Origin: Mesotaenium endlicherianum
Lineage: Eukaryota; Streptophyta; Zygnematophyceae; Zygnematales; Mesotaeniaceae
Direction of reading: 5' to 3'
Length of the DNA stretch: 64,000 nt
Assembly: GCA_009602735.1 (NCBI GenBank)
Contig: WELA01004545.1
Span: 62,001 to 126,000, forward strand
The translations under genes and the position numbers were made by a program. Below the pieces are notes generated by a model. That model was given only the letters and a program-made list of their open reading frames with translations, was not told the DNA's origin and made no database searches. Below, piece by piece: positions 15,993-26,437 of this stretch. How positions within the stretch are numbered: the stretch's first letter is position 1; every line of letters begins with the position of its first letter.

Positions 15993-17903
15993 ATGAAAAA
16001 GCTTATTTCCATCTTATTGGCTGCATCCCTGCTCACGATGGCAGGATGCAAAAAAGACGATGACTTCCTGAACATACCGCCTACACAGGTCATACCGCAA
16101 GACCTGGCTTTTTCTGATCCCGCCCTCGTGCTTTCTATTGTGGGCGACCTGTACAACCGGCAACTCGATTTCTCCAGTTTCAGAAACGGCTGGTCGAGCT
16201 TTACAGATTTCAGTGAAAGCTTCCCTTCCGAAAACGGCAGTTATTATATCGTTCAACGTACCGGTTGGGATTTTGGTTCCTGGGGCGTGAACTGGTCAGG
16301 CAGTTATGCGTATATACGCGACCTCAACCTGTTCATCCAGCGCGACAGCGCTTCTACCAAATTGGCGCCGTCTGACAAAGCACGGTTCATGGCAGAAGGC
16401 CGTTTCCTGAGAGCGAATTTTTATTTTGAACTCGCTAAAAGAATAGGCGGCGTACCGCTGATTTTGCAGCCACTGGTATATGACCTGAAAGGCGATCCTA
16501 CTTATCTGCAATATCCCAGGGCCAAAGAATCGGATATTTATGATTTTGTCATCAGCGAAGCAGAAGCCATTAAGAACAGTCTGCCTTCCGATCCTTCTGA
16601 AAAATCAAGGGCAACAAAAGCTGCTGCATTGGCTATGGAAGCGAGGGCCGCGCTTTATGCAGGTTCTATTGCCAAGTATGGCGCCAAAACGCCGCAGGTA
16701 ATGCTTTCCGGTGGAGAAGTGGGCATAGCAGCTTCCAAAGCGAATGATTATTATACCAGGGCGCTGGCAGCTGCACAAGAGATCATCAGTGGCCAGGCTG
16801 GTAATTATAAATTGTACAAAGTACTGCCCAACCTTTCTGATAATTTCGCTGCCATTTTTCTCGATAAGACCAGCGTGAACCAGGAAACCATCTTCCTGGA
16901 AGACTATAAAGTGAACAGCGGTAAAACGCATCCGTTCACTACCAATGATCAACCCTTCTCATTGTCCGATGAAGGTTATGATGCAGGCCGACTCAACCCT
17001 TCTTTGAACCTGGTAGAGTCGTTCGAAAAATTAGATAACACTTATGCGCCGCTGCCTACCACCGATGCTACAGGCAGCCAGCTATTCTACAGCAATGTAC
17101 AGGATATTTTTGCCGGCCGTGATGCACGTTTAGCAGGAACCGTGTTGTTGCCGGGAACTGTATTTAAGACCGGTGTGGTAGATATATGGGCGGGCTATCA
17201 ACTGGCCAATGGCAGCATCATCAGCAGTAATGATGCCGTTAATCTCAAACCGTTGCCTGGCAGTACAACGCCTGTACAGGTGGTGGGTAAGGATGGTCCG
17301 GTGAGCGGATTGGAACTGAGAACACAAACCGGTTTTTATATCCGCAAATGGCTTGATCCTACTACAGGTTCGGGAAGAAGGGGAAGGGGAAGTGATGTGG
17401 CATTTGTGCGTTACCGTTATGCAGAAGTGTTGCTCAATGCTGCTGAAGCGGCATTTGAACTGGGCCGCACCGATCTTGCTGCCGGTTATATGAACCTGGT
17501 AAGGGCAAGGGCCGGCCTCACTACGCCGTTGCTGCCTACCGATATGAGCTTTGACCGTATTGTACATGAGCGCAGGGTAGAGCTGGCTTTCGAAGGACAT
17601 GTATTGTATGATATGAAACGCTGGCGTTTGGCTAACCAGATATGGGATGGAACGCCTACCGGCCTTGCCGATCTGAAAGCCAATATCGGAACAGCGAACA
17701 AAAGAAGCACACAGCCCTGGGGACTCTGGCCTTACAGGTATTACGATCCGGGTGGACCCAATGATGGCAAATGGGTATTCAAAGAAACATTGCCAGGACC
17801 TGTAACCGGCGCCAACCTCTTCCTCATGGGTAATTACTATTCGCGCATTGGTGATGATGTGATTGCCGCTAACCCGAAGATCATCAGGCAACCCAACCAG
17901 TAA
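15993..17903 (+). CDS. SusD/RagB-type glycan-binding outer membrane lipoprotein
   Basis: A 636-residue surface lipoprotein that captures oligosaccharide and lids the SusC transporter. The lipobox is LLTMAGC followed by KKDDDF. SusD hallmarks are the helical TPR-like parts ARFMAEGRFLRANFYFELAK, VRYRYAEVLLNAAEAAFELG, MNLVRARAGL and IVHERRVELAFEGHVLYDMKRW. It is slightly longer than typical. It follows susC by 25 nt and precedes a DUF3823 lipoprotein by 23 nt, a common trio in these loci. Confidence 0.95.
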   Translation: MKKLISILLAASLLTMAGCKKDDDFLNIPPTQVIPQDLAFSDPALVLSIVGDLYNRQLDFSSFRNGWSSFTDFSESFPSENGSYYIVQRTGWDFGSWGVNWSGSYAYIRDLNLFIQRDSASTKLAPSDKARFMAEGRFLRANFYFELAKRIGGVPLILQPLVYDLKGDPTYLQYPRAKESDIYDFVISEAEAIKNSLPSDPSEKSRATKAAALAMEARAALYAGSIAKYGAKTPQVMLSGGEVGIAASKANDYYTRALAAAQEIISGQAGNYKLYKVLPNLSDNFAAIFLDKTSVNQETIFLEDYKVNSGKTHPFTTNDQPFSLSDEGYDAGRLNPSLNLVESFEKLDNTYAPLPTTDATGSQLFYSNVQDIFAGRDARLAGTVLLPGTVFKTGVVDIWAGYQLANGSIISSNDAVNLKPLPGSTTPVQVVGKDGPVSGLELRTQTGFYIRKWLDPTTGSGRRGRGSDVAFVRYRYAEVLLNAAEAAFELGRTDLAAGYMNLVRARAGLTTPLLPTDMSFDRIVHERRVELAFEGHVLYDMKRWRLANQIWDGTPTGLADLKANIGTANKRSTQPWGLWPYRYYDPGGPNDGKWVFKETLPGPVTGANLFLMGNYYSRIGDDVIAANPKIIRQPNQ

Positions 17904-17926
17904 GTTTCATTTAATAAATCAGTAGT

Positions 17927-18625
17927 ATGAAAAATAAATTCCTTTTCTATATACTTTGTGTCAGCATGTGTGGGATATTATCCTGCAAGAAGGATAATTA
18001 TACACCACCGAGTTCACAATTGAACGGCGCGCTGACTTATAAAGGCGATACCATCCGCGTGGAATACAACCGTGTGTCTTTCCAGTTGTATCAATTCGGT
18101 TTTGGTAAAGTAGGCCCGATCGGCGGAACATTCAGTCAGAATGGTACCATGAATATGGTATTGTTCGCCGGAAATTATAAATTCATCATACCAAACGGAC
18201 AGGGTCCCTTCTTCTGGAAGAAAACCCCGGCCGGCGATCCCGATACACTGAACATCAGTTTGGCGGGAAGCCAGAACCTGAACATTGAAGTAATGCCGTA
18301 TTATATGATACGTAATGCCGCGTTCAGTGGTGGTGGCGGCACAGTAAAAGCAACATGCAAAGTGGAGAAAATTATAACCGATGCAAATGCAAAAGCGATT
18401 GAAAGGGTAACCTTGTATATCAACAATACCGCTTTTGTTTCAGGAGCCAACAATGTAGCCAGCGCCAGCATCAGCGGCGCGGCCATCACCGATCCGAATA
18501 ATATTTCGTTGAGTGTGGCGGTTCCTTCGGGGTTGGGACAGAACTTTGTACAGGCACGGATTGGCGTGAAGATCGCCGGCGTGGAGGCTTTGATTTTTTC
18601 ACCGATAATGATAGTAACATATTAA
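17927..18625 (+). CDS. DUF3823 lipoprotein (SusE-position surface glycan-binding candidate)
   Basis: A 232-residue lipoprotein with signal and lipobox GILSC at about residue 20. The body starts with LNGALTYKGDTIRVEYNR and has two beta-sandwich-like halves (the second from about VKATCKVEKIITDAN), matching the DUF3823 family that sits directly after SusD in many loci. By position it is expected to bind glycan at the surface, but no binding residues can be assigned. Confidence 0.82.
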   Translation: MKNKFLFYILCVSMCGILSCKKDNYTPPSSQLNGALTYKGDTIRVEYNRVSFQLYQFGFGKVGPIGGTFSQNGTMNMVLFAGNYKFIIPNGQGPFFWKKTPAGDPDTLNISLAGSQNLNIEVMPYYMIRNAAFSGGGGTVKATCKVEKIITDANAKAIERVTLYINNTAFVSGANNVASASISGAAITDPNNISLSVAVPSGLGQNFVQARIGVKIAGVEALIFSPIMIVTY

Positions 18626-18629
18626 CTCA

Positions 18630-20462
18630 ATGAAGCGTAGTTTTTTTATTTCCGTTTTCTTTTTTGCCTTTCTTTCCCTTCATGCACAAAACGCCTGGAA
18701 GCGGGTGCCGGGGACTATTGCAACACCCTGGGCCGACAGTGTAGATCCCAAACATGTATTGGATGCCTATCCCAGGCCACAATTGCAGCGTGAACAATGG
18801 ACCAACCTGAATGGGTTGTGGGATTATGCCATCTTGCCAAAAACAGCAGGGCAAAATATTCCTGCAACATACCAGGGCAAGCTACTCGTGCCGTTTGCAG
18901 TAGAATCGTCATTATCCGGTGCGGGAAAAACCGTGGGTAAAGACAGCATCTTATGGTATCATACCGTGTTGCAACTCACCAATCCTAAAAACAAGCAGCG
19001 TACGCTGTTGCATTTTGGTGCGGTAGATTGGCAGGCTACCATCTATGTGAATGGAAAAGAAATAGGCAGTCACGAAGGCGGATACGATCCTTTTACGGTA
19101 GACATTTCATCTGCATTGATAAAAGGATCAAAACAGGAACTGGCCGTGCGTGTTTGGGACCCCAGCGATGATGGTCCGCAACCCCGCGGCAAGCAGGTGA
19201 AAAAGCCCGCAGGCATTTGGTACACACCGGTAACAGGTATATGGCAAACAGTATGGCTGGAAACGGTGCCTGAAACCTATATCACGGCATTGCGGTCAAC
19301 ACCGGATTTGGATAAAGCAACTGTTACCATCAACGCTGCAATTGAAACATTGCAGCCAGGCGATCAACTGTTGGTATCGGCATGGAATAACAAAGAAAAA
19401 ATAGCGGAGTATACAGGATCGGAGACAAATATTACGCTCCACATACCTGACCCCAAAACATGGTCGCCCGATCATCCGTTTCTGTACGATCTGCAGGTTT
19501 CGATTCTTAGAAAGAGCAAGCTCATCGACCAGGTGAAAGGTTATTTTGCGATGCGTAAAATTTCCATTGCGCCCGACAGTCACGGTATACAAAAGATGAT
19601 GCTGAACAACAAGTTCTGTTTTCAGTACGGTCCGCTCGATCAGGGCTGGTGGCCCGATGGTCTCTACACCGCACCTACCGATGCAGCGCTGAAATACGAT
19701 CTGCTGCAGACAAAGGCCATGGGCTTTAACATGATACGCAAGCACGTAAAAGTAGAGCCCGCCCGCTGGTATTATTACTGCGATCAATTAGGCATACTGG
19801 TATGGCAGGATATGCCCAGCGGCGACCTGGGAAATCACTGGGAAAACAGACCCGGCGTGCTTGGCAGGGCTACAGATAAAGACAGAACGCCTGAATCCAT
19901 TGCTATTTATCATAGAGAATGGAACCATATCATGGATGCATTGTATCCTTTCCCCTGTATTGTGGTATGGGTACCATTCAATGAAGCATGGGGACAATTC
20001 AATACCGTAGAGATCGCTAAAGAGACCATGCAAAAAGATCCGTCGCGATTGGTGAACAGTGCGAGTGGTGGGAATTTTTATACGGTAGGACATATCATCG
20101 ATCTGCACAACTATCCCGATCCTGCCATGCCAAGGCCCGATGTTTTTGGCTCACGACAGGCGTTGGTATTGGGAGAGTTCGGTGGATTGGGACTTCCAAT
20201 GGAAGGGCATACCTGGCAATCATCTAAGAACTGGGGTTACCAGAGTTTTAAAAACCGGGAAGAATTATTTCAACGGTACCTCACACTCACAGATAAATTA
20301 CAGGAACTGATCAAGGCAGGATTATCGGCTGCAGTGTACACACAAACAACAGACGTGGAAATAGAAGTAAATGGATTCATGACCTACGACAGGAAAGTGC
20401 TGAAAATGCCTTTGCAGCGTTTGCATGAAGTGAATATGGCTTTGTATAAGATACATGAATAA
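18630..20462 (+). CDS. Glycoside hydrolase family 2 enzyme
   Basis: A 610-residue secreted retaining glycosidase. A signal peptide (KRSFFISVFFFAFLSLHA) is followed by the GH2 sugar-binding jelly roll (LNGLWDYAILPK, ATIYVNGKEIGSHEGGYDPF), an immunoglobulin-like domain, and a TIM barrel. Candidate catalytic residues are Glu452 in VPFNEAWGQF (acid/base, N-E motif) and Glu516 in VLGEFGGLGL (nucleophile). The substrate is not readable; beta-galactosidase, beta-glucuronidase and alpha-L-arabinopyranosidase-like activities all occur in GH2. It starts 4 nt after the DUF3823 stop, and GH43 follows by 6 nt, so this is a tight operon. Confidence 0.9.
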   Translation: MKRSFFISVFFFAFLSLHAQNAWKRVPGTIATPWADSVDPKHVLDAYPRPQLQREQWTNLNGLWDYAILPKTAGQNIPATYQGKLLVPFAVESSLSGAGKTVGKDSILWYHTVLQLTNPKNKQRTLLHFGAVDWQATIYVNGKEIGSHEGGYDPFTVDISSALIKGSKQELAVRVWDPSDDGPQPRGKQVKKPAGIWYTPVTGIWQTVWLETVPETYITALRSTPDLDKATVTINAAIETLQPGDQLLVSAWNNKEKIAEYTGSETNITLHIPDPKTWSPDHPFLYDLQVSILRKSKLIDQVKGYFAMRKISIAPDSHGIQKMMLNNKFCFQYGPLDQGWWPDGLYTAPTDAALKYDLLQTKAMGFNMIRKHVKVEPARWYYYCDQLGILVWQDMPSGDLGNHWENRPGVLGRATDKDRTPESIAIYHREWNHIMDALYPFPCIVVWVPFNEAWGQFNTVEIAKETMQKDPSRLVNSASGGNFYTVGHIIDLHNYPDPAMPRPDVFGSRQALVLGEFGGLGLPMEGHTWQSSKNWGYQSFKNREELFQRYLTLTDKLQELIKAGLSAAVYTQTTDVEIEVNGFMTYDRKVLKMPLQRLHEVNMALYKIHE

Positions 20463-20468
20463 CCAGCT

Positions 20469-21533
20469 ATGAAAGTCATTACCGCAAGAAATATATGTTG
20501 GGTAAGCATCATGCTGTTATTTTTCTGTCCGGCAGCTGTTTCCGCACAGAAAGGTTTCATGAACCCGCTGCTGACGTCAGGCCCCGATCCCTGGTGCCTG
20601 TATAAAGATGGGATGTATTATTACATGCATACTACCGGCCGCGACCTCCGGTTATGGAAGACGAAAGATATCACTGCATTGTCCCGCGCGGCTTCTGCTG
20701 TGATATGGACGCCTCCCGCTACCGGTCCTATGTCGCGCGATATCTGGGCGCCGGAGATACATTTCCTGCAAGGCAAATGGTATGTTTATTTCGCTGCAGA
20801 TAATGGTGATAATTACCAACACCGGTTGTATGTATTGGAAAATGCATCTGCCGATCCATTACAGGGGCAATGGATCATGAAAGGAGAACTGAAAACCCCT
20901 GGCGACAAATGGGCTATTGACGGTTCTGTCTTTGAAGATCATGGACAACTCTACCTGATCTGGAGCGGATGGCAGGGCGAGAAAAACGGCGAGCAGGATA
21001 TTTTTATTTCCAGGATGAAAAATCCATGGACAACAGAAGGAGAACGGGTAATGCTTTCTGCACCCGAGTACGACTGGGAAAAAAATGGAGAGATCAAGGA
21101 GCAGGGCAAGACTACACACCTCTATGTAAATGAAGGGCCTGAATTACTGAAACACGGTAAAGATCTTTTCCTGGTTTATTCAGCGAGCGCCTGCTGGATG
21201 GATACCTATTCGTTGGGTATGCTCAGGGCAAAATCCGGTTCCGATCTGATGCAACCTTCTTCATGGAAGAAATCTGCGCAACCTGTTTTTCAACAATCAC
21301 TGAAAAACCAGGTCTATGCAACCGGACATTGTTCTTTTTTTATGTCGCCCAACGGTAAAGAAAATTATATTCTTTACCATGCGAATAGTAAACCAGGTGA
21401 GGGATGTGGTAAGTCGCGCTCCCCACGTGCGCAGCGTTTTTCATGGAAACGGGATGGCAATCCTTCTTTCGGAGAACCCATAGCTGATGGTGTGTTGCTT
21501 CCGCTTCCTTCGGGTACGGTTAGCGATAGGTGA
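20469..21533 (+). CDS. Glycoside hydrolase family 43 enzyme
   Basis: A 354-residue secreted five-bladed beta-propeller glycosidase, probably acting on arabinan or arabinoxylan side chains. After the signal peptide (VSIMLLFFCPAAVSAQ) the three acidic residues of GH43 are visible: Asp40 in TSGPDPWCLY (base), Asp151 in KWAIDGSVF (pKa modulator) and Glu222 in VNEGPELL (acid). Further landmarks are RDIWAPEIHFLQGKWYVYFA and TGHCSFFMSPNGK. It is in the same operon as GH2, and the CRTAC1-like gene begins 15 nt later. Confidence 0.9.
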   Translation: MKVITARNICWVSIMLLFFCPAAVSAQKGFMNPLLTSGPDPWCLYKDGMYYYMHTTGRDLRLWKTKDITALSRAASAVIWTPPATGPMSRDIWAPEIHFLQGKWYVYFAADNGDNYQHRLYVLENASADPLQGQWIMKGELKTPGDKWAIDGSVFEDHGQLYLIWSGWQGEKNGEQDIFISRMKNPWTTEGERVMLSAPEYDWEKNGEIKEQGKTTHLYVNEGPELLKHGKDLFLVYSASACWMDTYSLGMLRAKSGSDLMQPSSWKKSAQPVFQQSLKNQVYATGHCSFFMSPNGKENYILYHANSKPGEGCGKSRSPRAQRFSWKRDGNPSFGEPIADGVLLPLPSGTVSDR

Positions 21534-21548
21534 TCGTTTTAATATAAA

Positions 21549-24500
21549 GTGTGCAAGATGCGAGCAAAAAGGAGCAGGTATTATGTGCTGGGTTGCCTGG
21601 TAGCTATACTGGCAATGCAAGGACTGCTTTGTTCTGCCCAGCAACCGGGAACCCTGTTCCGTTTATTATCGCCAACTGCCACTGGTATTGATTTCAAGAA
21701 CCAACTTACAGAAAGTGATTCCATCAACATTCTCCGGCAGGCCAACCTGTACAATGGTGGCGGTGTTGGCATCGGTGATTTCAATCGCGATGGATTGATG
21801 GATATTTATTTCGCGGGCAATATGGTGAGTAACCGGCTGTACCTGAACAAAGGCCACCTGCAATTCACCGACATTACAAAGGAAGCGGGTGTAGACGGAC
21901 AGGGACATTAGTGTACCGGTGTTTCCGTGGTAGACATCAATAACGATGGATGGCCGGATATTTATGTATGCGGGTCATTTCAAAAAGATCCGAAGCTCAG
22001 AAGAAATTTACTCTATATCAACCAGGGCCCTGATAAAAATGGTGTGCCGGTATTCAAAGAAATGGCGGAAGCATGGAAGCTTGCCGATACAGGATTCAGC
22101 ACCCAGGCTTATTTTTTCGATTACGACAAAGATGGCGACCTGGATATGTACCTGGTGACGAATGAATTATATGATCCGAAAACGCCTATTAAATTCCGTC
22201 CTAAAGTAAAAGATGGCAGCGCGCGTAATACCGACAGGCTTTATCGCAACAACGGCAATGGAACATTCACCAATGTTTCGAAGGAAGCAGGTATTTTAAT
22301 TGAAGGATGGGGGCATGCTGCCTGCATTGCAGACCTGAACCAAGATGGATGGCCCGATATTTATGTGGCCAATGATTTTGTTTCCAACGATCATTGTTAT
22401 ATCAACAACAAGAACGGCACTTTCACCGACCGGTTGGGAGAATATTTCAAACACACGGCATGGAATGCCATGGGCACCGATGCGGTTGACATCAACAACG
22501 ATGGATATATCGATCTCATTTCATTGGAAATGTTGCCGGAAGACAATCAGCGTAAGAAAAGAATGCTCAGCGGTAATGAATATTACAACTATACCAACAG
22601 CGCCAAATACGGATACACACATCAATATGTGCGGAACGTGTTGCAGTTGAATAGTGGTCCGGTTCCCGGCAAACATCCTGTATTCAATGATGTAGCCTTT
22701 CTTTCGGGTGTGTACGAAACCGATTGGAGCTGGTGCCCGCTGGTAGCCGATTTCGACAACGATGGTTTCCGCGATTTGGTCATCACCAATGGATTGCCGC
22801 GGGATGTTACCGATCTCGATTATGTATCATATAACAACGGACAGGGTGGCAAGGGCGGCGCTTATACACTGGCCATGACAGATGCACTGCCTATTGTAAA
22901 GCTGGCCAACTATGCATTCAGGAATAAGGGTGGATATGTTTTTGAGAACCGTTCTGAAAACTGGGGATTCACTCAACCTTCTTTTTCCAATGGCGCTGTA
23001 TATGTTGATCTGGATAACGATGGCGACCTGGATGTGGTGATCAATAACATCAATGACACAGCTTTCGTATATGAGAACTGGCAGAACAATGACCGCACAC
23101 AAGAGCATAAACATTGGTTGACAATAAAAATTGCCGGCGACCAAAAGAACCGCGATGGCATGGGAACGGCGCTACGACTGTATTCCAAAGGAACACAGCA
23201 GCTCTATGAACATCATCCTGCACGCGGCTATCTTTCCACACATGATCCGCGGGCGCATTTCGGACTCGGCGTCATCACTGCATTGGATTCATTATTGGTA
23301 GTGTGGCCGGATGGTAAACAACAGGTATTGAAAGGAGTGGAGGCCAACCAGATCATCACCGTTGATCATGCCAATGCCACCGCGCCTGTTCGCTCGCCTA
23401 CGAAGACAGCACAGCCTTTGCTGGTGCATGCAGAAAACAAAACCAATATTTTATACAAACCCGTAGAAAGGGATTTTGTCGATTATAACATACAGGTCAC
23501 GCTGCCGCATAAGCTAAGTCAGTATGGACCGGGGATGGCTGTGGGTGATATAGATGGCAATGGTTTCGATGATATTTATTTCGGAGGCACTTCGGGTCAT
23601 CCGGGTATTTTTTATATGCAACAGTCACCGGGAAAATTTGTTCCCGACAGCACCCGTTTCAAACATGCTGAGAGTGAGCTCTATGAAGATATGGGTGTGC
23701 TTTTGTTCGATGCAGATAACGACAACGACCTCGATCTCTACCTGGTGAGTGGTTCTTATGAAATACCACCCAATCATGCCATCAGCAACGACCGTTTATT
23801 TTTGAACGATGGTAAAGGAAGATTTACCAGGAGCGCCGATGCGTTGCCTGCCGATTCTGCCAATGGTTCTTGTGTAAGGGCGGCAGATATAGACGGAGAT
23901 GGCGACCTGGATCTTTTTGTTGGAGGCAGGGTGCGTTCAGGCGCTTATCCGCTGGCGCCGAGAAGTATGATATTGGTGAATCATGGAGGTAAATTTAAAG
24001 ATGAAACAGAAGCTTTGTGTCCGGGATTACAAAACATAGGAATGGTGACTGATGCATTGTGGACCGATTTCGATAACGATGGTAAAATAGATTTGGTAGT
24101 AACCGGCGAATGGATGCCGGTGGTCTTTTTCCGGAACACAGGAAAAGGGTTTGAGCGATTGACCAATACTGGCATCGAACAACATCTTGGTTGGTGGAAT
24201 AGTCTCGTAGCAGGCGATTTCGACAATGATGGAGATATTGATTATATAGCAGGTAACCTGGGCCTCAATTCCAACTATACAGCTACTTTAACCGAGCCAA
24301 TGACTTTATTGGCGAAAGATTTAGACAATAACGGCTCCATCGACCCCATGGTATTTTGTTATGGCAAAGCAACGGATAGTTCAAGAAAACCATTCCCCAT
24401 GGCCACCAAAGACGATCTTTCTTCGCAAGTGGTGTCTATGCGTAAACGCTTTCCTTCTTATGCGAGCTATGGACTGGCAACGCTCAATAATATCTGGCGG

Positions 24501-25115
24501 GCAGAAGACCTGAAAGACGCAGTAAAGCTAACTGCTACCGATATGCGCAGCAGTTTCATTGAAAACAAAGGGAACGGAAAATTTGAAATACATCCTTTGC
24601 CACTGCAAGCGCAACAGGCGCCGGTATATGGCATGTTGGCCAGGGATATCAATGGCGATGGCAACCTCGATTTGCTGATGACTGGTAATGATTATGGCAT
24701 GGAACCCTTTAGTGGCCGGCATGATGCGTTCATAGGCCTTTGTTTGCTGGGTGATGGCAAAGGACAGTTTACACCATTGTCACCTGCAGAAAGTGGTTTC
24801 TTTGTAGATGGCGATGGAAAAGGCATGGCGGTTGTTCACGGTGGTAAGAATGATCTGTTCATAGCTACGCAAAACCAGGATAGTGTGATGGTGTTCGCAG
24901 AAAACCCTGCTGTACATAAAACAATGCAATGGGTATCATTGCATTCCGATGATTTCGCTGCGGAGATCACCTGGCAGGATGGTCACAGGCAATACATGGA
25001 ATTTTATTATGGCTCTACTTTTTTGTCGCAGTCATCCAGAAAAATTCCTGTTGATGCACACATAAAAAAAATGGTTGTTACCAATTTCAGGGGGAAGAAA
25101 AGGACTGTGTTATGA
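21549..25115 (+). pseudogene. Large FG-GAP/ASPIC-UnbV (CRTAC1-like) secreted protein, interrupted by one in-frame amber codon
   Basis: One frame of about 1188 codons is broken by TAG at 21909-21911. The codons on both sides read GVDGQGH then CTGVSVVDINNDGWPDIYV, where family members usually have Trp-Cys/Ser-Thr-Gly, so a TGG to TAG change explains it. The product has an N-terminal signal, many FG-GAP/VCBS calcium-binding repeats (GDFNRDGLMDIYF, ADFDNDGFRDLVI, DIDGDGDLDLFV), and an ASPIC/UnbV domain near residues 500-580 (GTALRLYSKGTQQLYEH, AHFGLGVITALDSLLVVWPD). The rest of the frame is undamaged, which suggests a very recent mutation or a sequencing error. It overlaps the haloperoxidase-like gene by 4 nt (ATGA). 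Confidence 0.85.
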
Positions 25116-26428
25116 AATCGATTACCCTTATCATAATCATGAGCCTGTTCGCGTATATGCCTGGCAAAGCCGCTACGGGAGGTGTATTGCGTGACGCCGA
25201 ACCGGTTCATCGCGCATTGAAAGCGGTAACGGATATCATGGTGCATGATATCTATTCACCACCGGTGGCCAGTCGCATTTATGCGTATGTAAGCGTTGCC
25301 GGTTATGAAGCTGCTGTTCCTGCCGATCAGCGATACTTAAGCCTGGCCGGGCAATTACACAGTCTGCAACCCGCGCCATCACCGGCATTGGGTAAGCCCT
25401 GCGATTTTACAGTGGCTGCGGTAGAAGCCATGTTGGTCACTGCAAAAGCACTGGTTATTTCAGAAGACAGCATCGAGCGTTTCCGTTTACAAAGCATACA
25501 GGAATTTCGCAAACGGGGAATAACAGAAGATCAATTACAACAATCATTGGTTTATGGCGATGCGGTTGCAGCACATATACTTGCCTGGGCAGCGAAAGAC
25601 CATTACCGCGAAAGCAAATCATTGCCTCAGTATACGGTTACTGAGGATGATGCTTCATGGAAGCCTACACCGCCGGCTTATATGAAAGCCATTGAACCGA
25701 ACTGGAATAAATTAAGAACCATGGTGGTGGATTCGGCGCAGGCTTTCAAACCGGCGCCCGCAGTAACTTATGCAGCGGATACAGGTAGTGTGTTTTATAA
25801 AAATGCGGTGACTGTTTACAAAGCGGGTTTGCAGTTAACGCCGGAACAAATTGATATCGCTAAGTTCTGGGATTGTAATCCGTTCAACCTGAATGTACGC
25901 GGGCACGTGATGTTTGCCACTAAAAAAATATCTCCCGGCGGACATTGGATCAACATCACCCGTATCGCCTGTGAAAAAATGCAGGCCGGTGTATTACAAA
26001 CGCTCGAAGCCTATGCATGGGTGGCTGTAACCATCAACGATGCATTCATCAGTTGCTGGGATGAAAAATACCGCAGCAGGGTAGTGCGACCCGAAACTTT
26101 CATCAACCGGTTCATCGACGAAGCATGGACACCGTTGCTGCAAACGCCGCCTTTTCCTGAATACACCAGCGGGCACAGTGTAGTGTCTATGGCTGCCGCC
26201 ACCATACTTAACAAACTATTCGGACAATCATTCGAATTTTTGGATGCTTCGGAAATGGAATTCGGGTTGCCTGCACGCAATTTTTCTTCTTTTGAAGCAG
26301 CCGCGAGGGAAGCAGCCATCAGCCGTTTTTATGGCGGCATTCATTATATGCCTTCTATTGAGAACGGGGTGAAAGAAGGCGCCATGCTGGGCCGTTTCAT
26401 CGCTGCAAAACTGATTACCAGAAAATAA
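25112..26428 (+). CDS. Vanadium-dependent haloperoxidase-like / PAP2 superfamily protein
   Basis: A 438-residue secreted protein (signal MKSITLIIIMSLFAYMPGKA). The C-terminal half carries the vanadate or phosphate pocket of the PAP2/vanadium chloroperoxidase superfamily: PEYTSGHSVVSMAAA with His355, and ISRFYGGIHY with Arg405 and His411. Such proteins are either phosphatases or oxidise halides with peroxide, and the sequence does not decide between them. The ATG overlaps the stop of the FG-GAP gene, and pairing of these two families is a recurrent arrangement in Bacteroidota. It is the last gene of the SusCD block, 9 nt from the convergent response regulator. Confidence 0.88.
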   Translation: MKSITLIIIMSLFAYMPGKAATGGVLRDAEPVHRALKAVTDIMVHDIYSPPVASRIYAYVSVAGYEAAVPADQRYLSLAGQLHSLQPAPSPALGKPCDFTVAAVEAMLVTAKALVISEDSIERFRLQSIQEFRKRGITEDQLQQSLVYGDAVAAHILAWAAKDHYRESKSLPQYTVTEDDASWKPTPPAYMKAIEPNWNKLRTMVVDSAQAFKPAPAVTYAADTGSVFYKNAVTVYKAGLQLTPEQIDIAKFWDCNPFNLNVRGHVMFATKKISPGGHWINITRIACEKMQAGVLQTLEAYAWVAVTINDAFISCWDEKYRSRVVRPETFINRFIDEAWTPLLQTPPFPEYTSGHSVVSMAAATILNKLFGQSFEFLDASEMEFGLPARNFSSFEAAAREAAISRFYGGIHYMPSIENGVKEGAMLGRFIAAKLITRK

Positions 26429-26437
26429 GTACAAGAC

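Noticed and set aside
17130-17891. 253-codon minus-strand frame
   Set aside because: Lies wholly within susD on the other strand; composition artefact.
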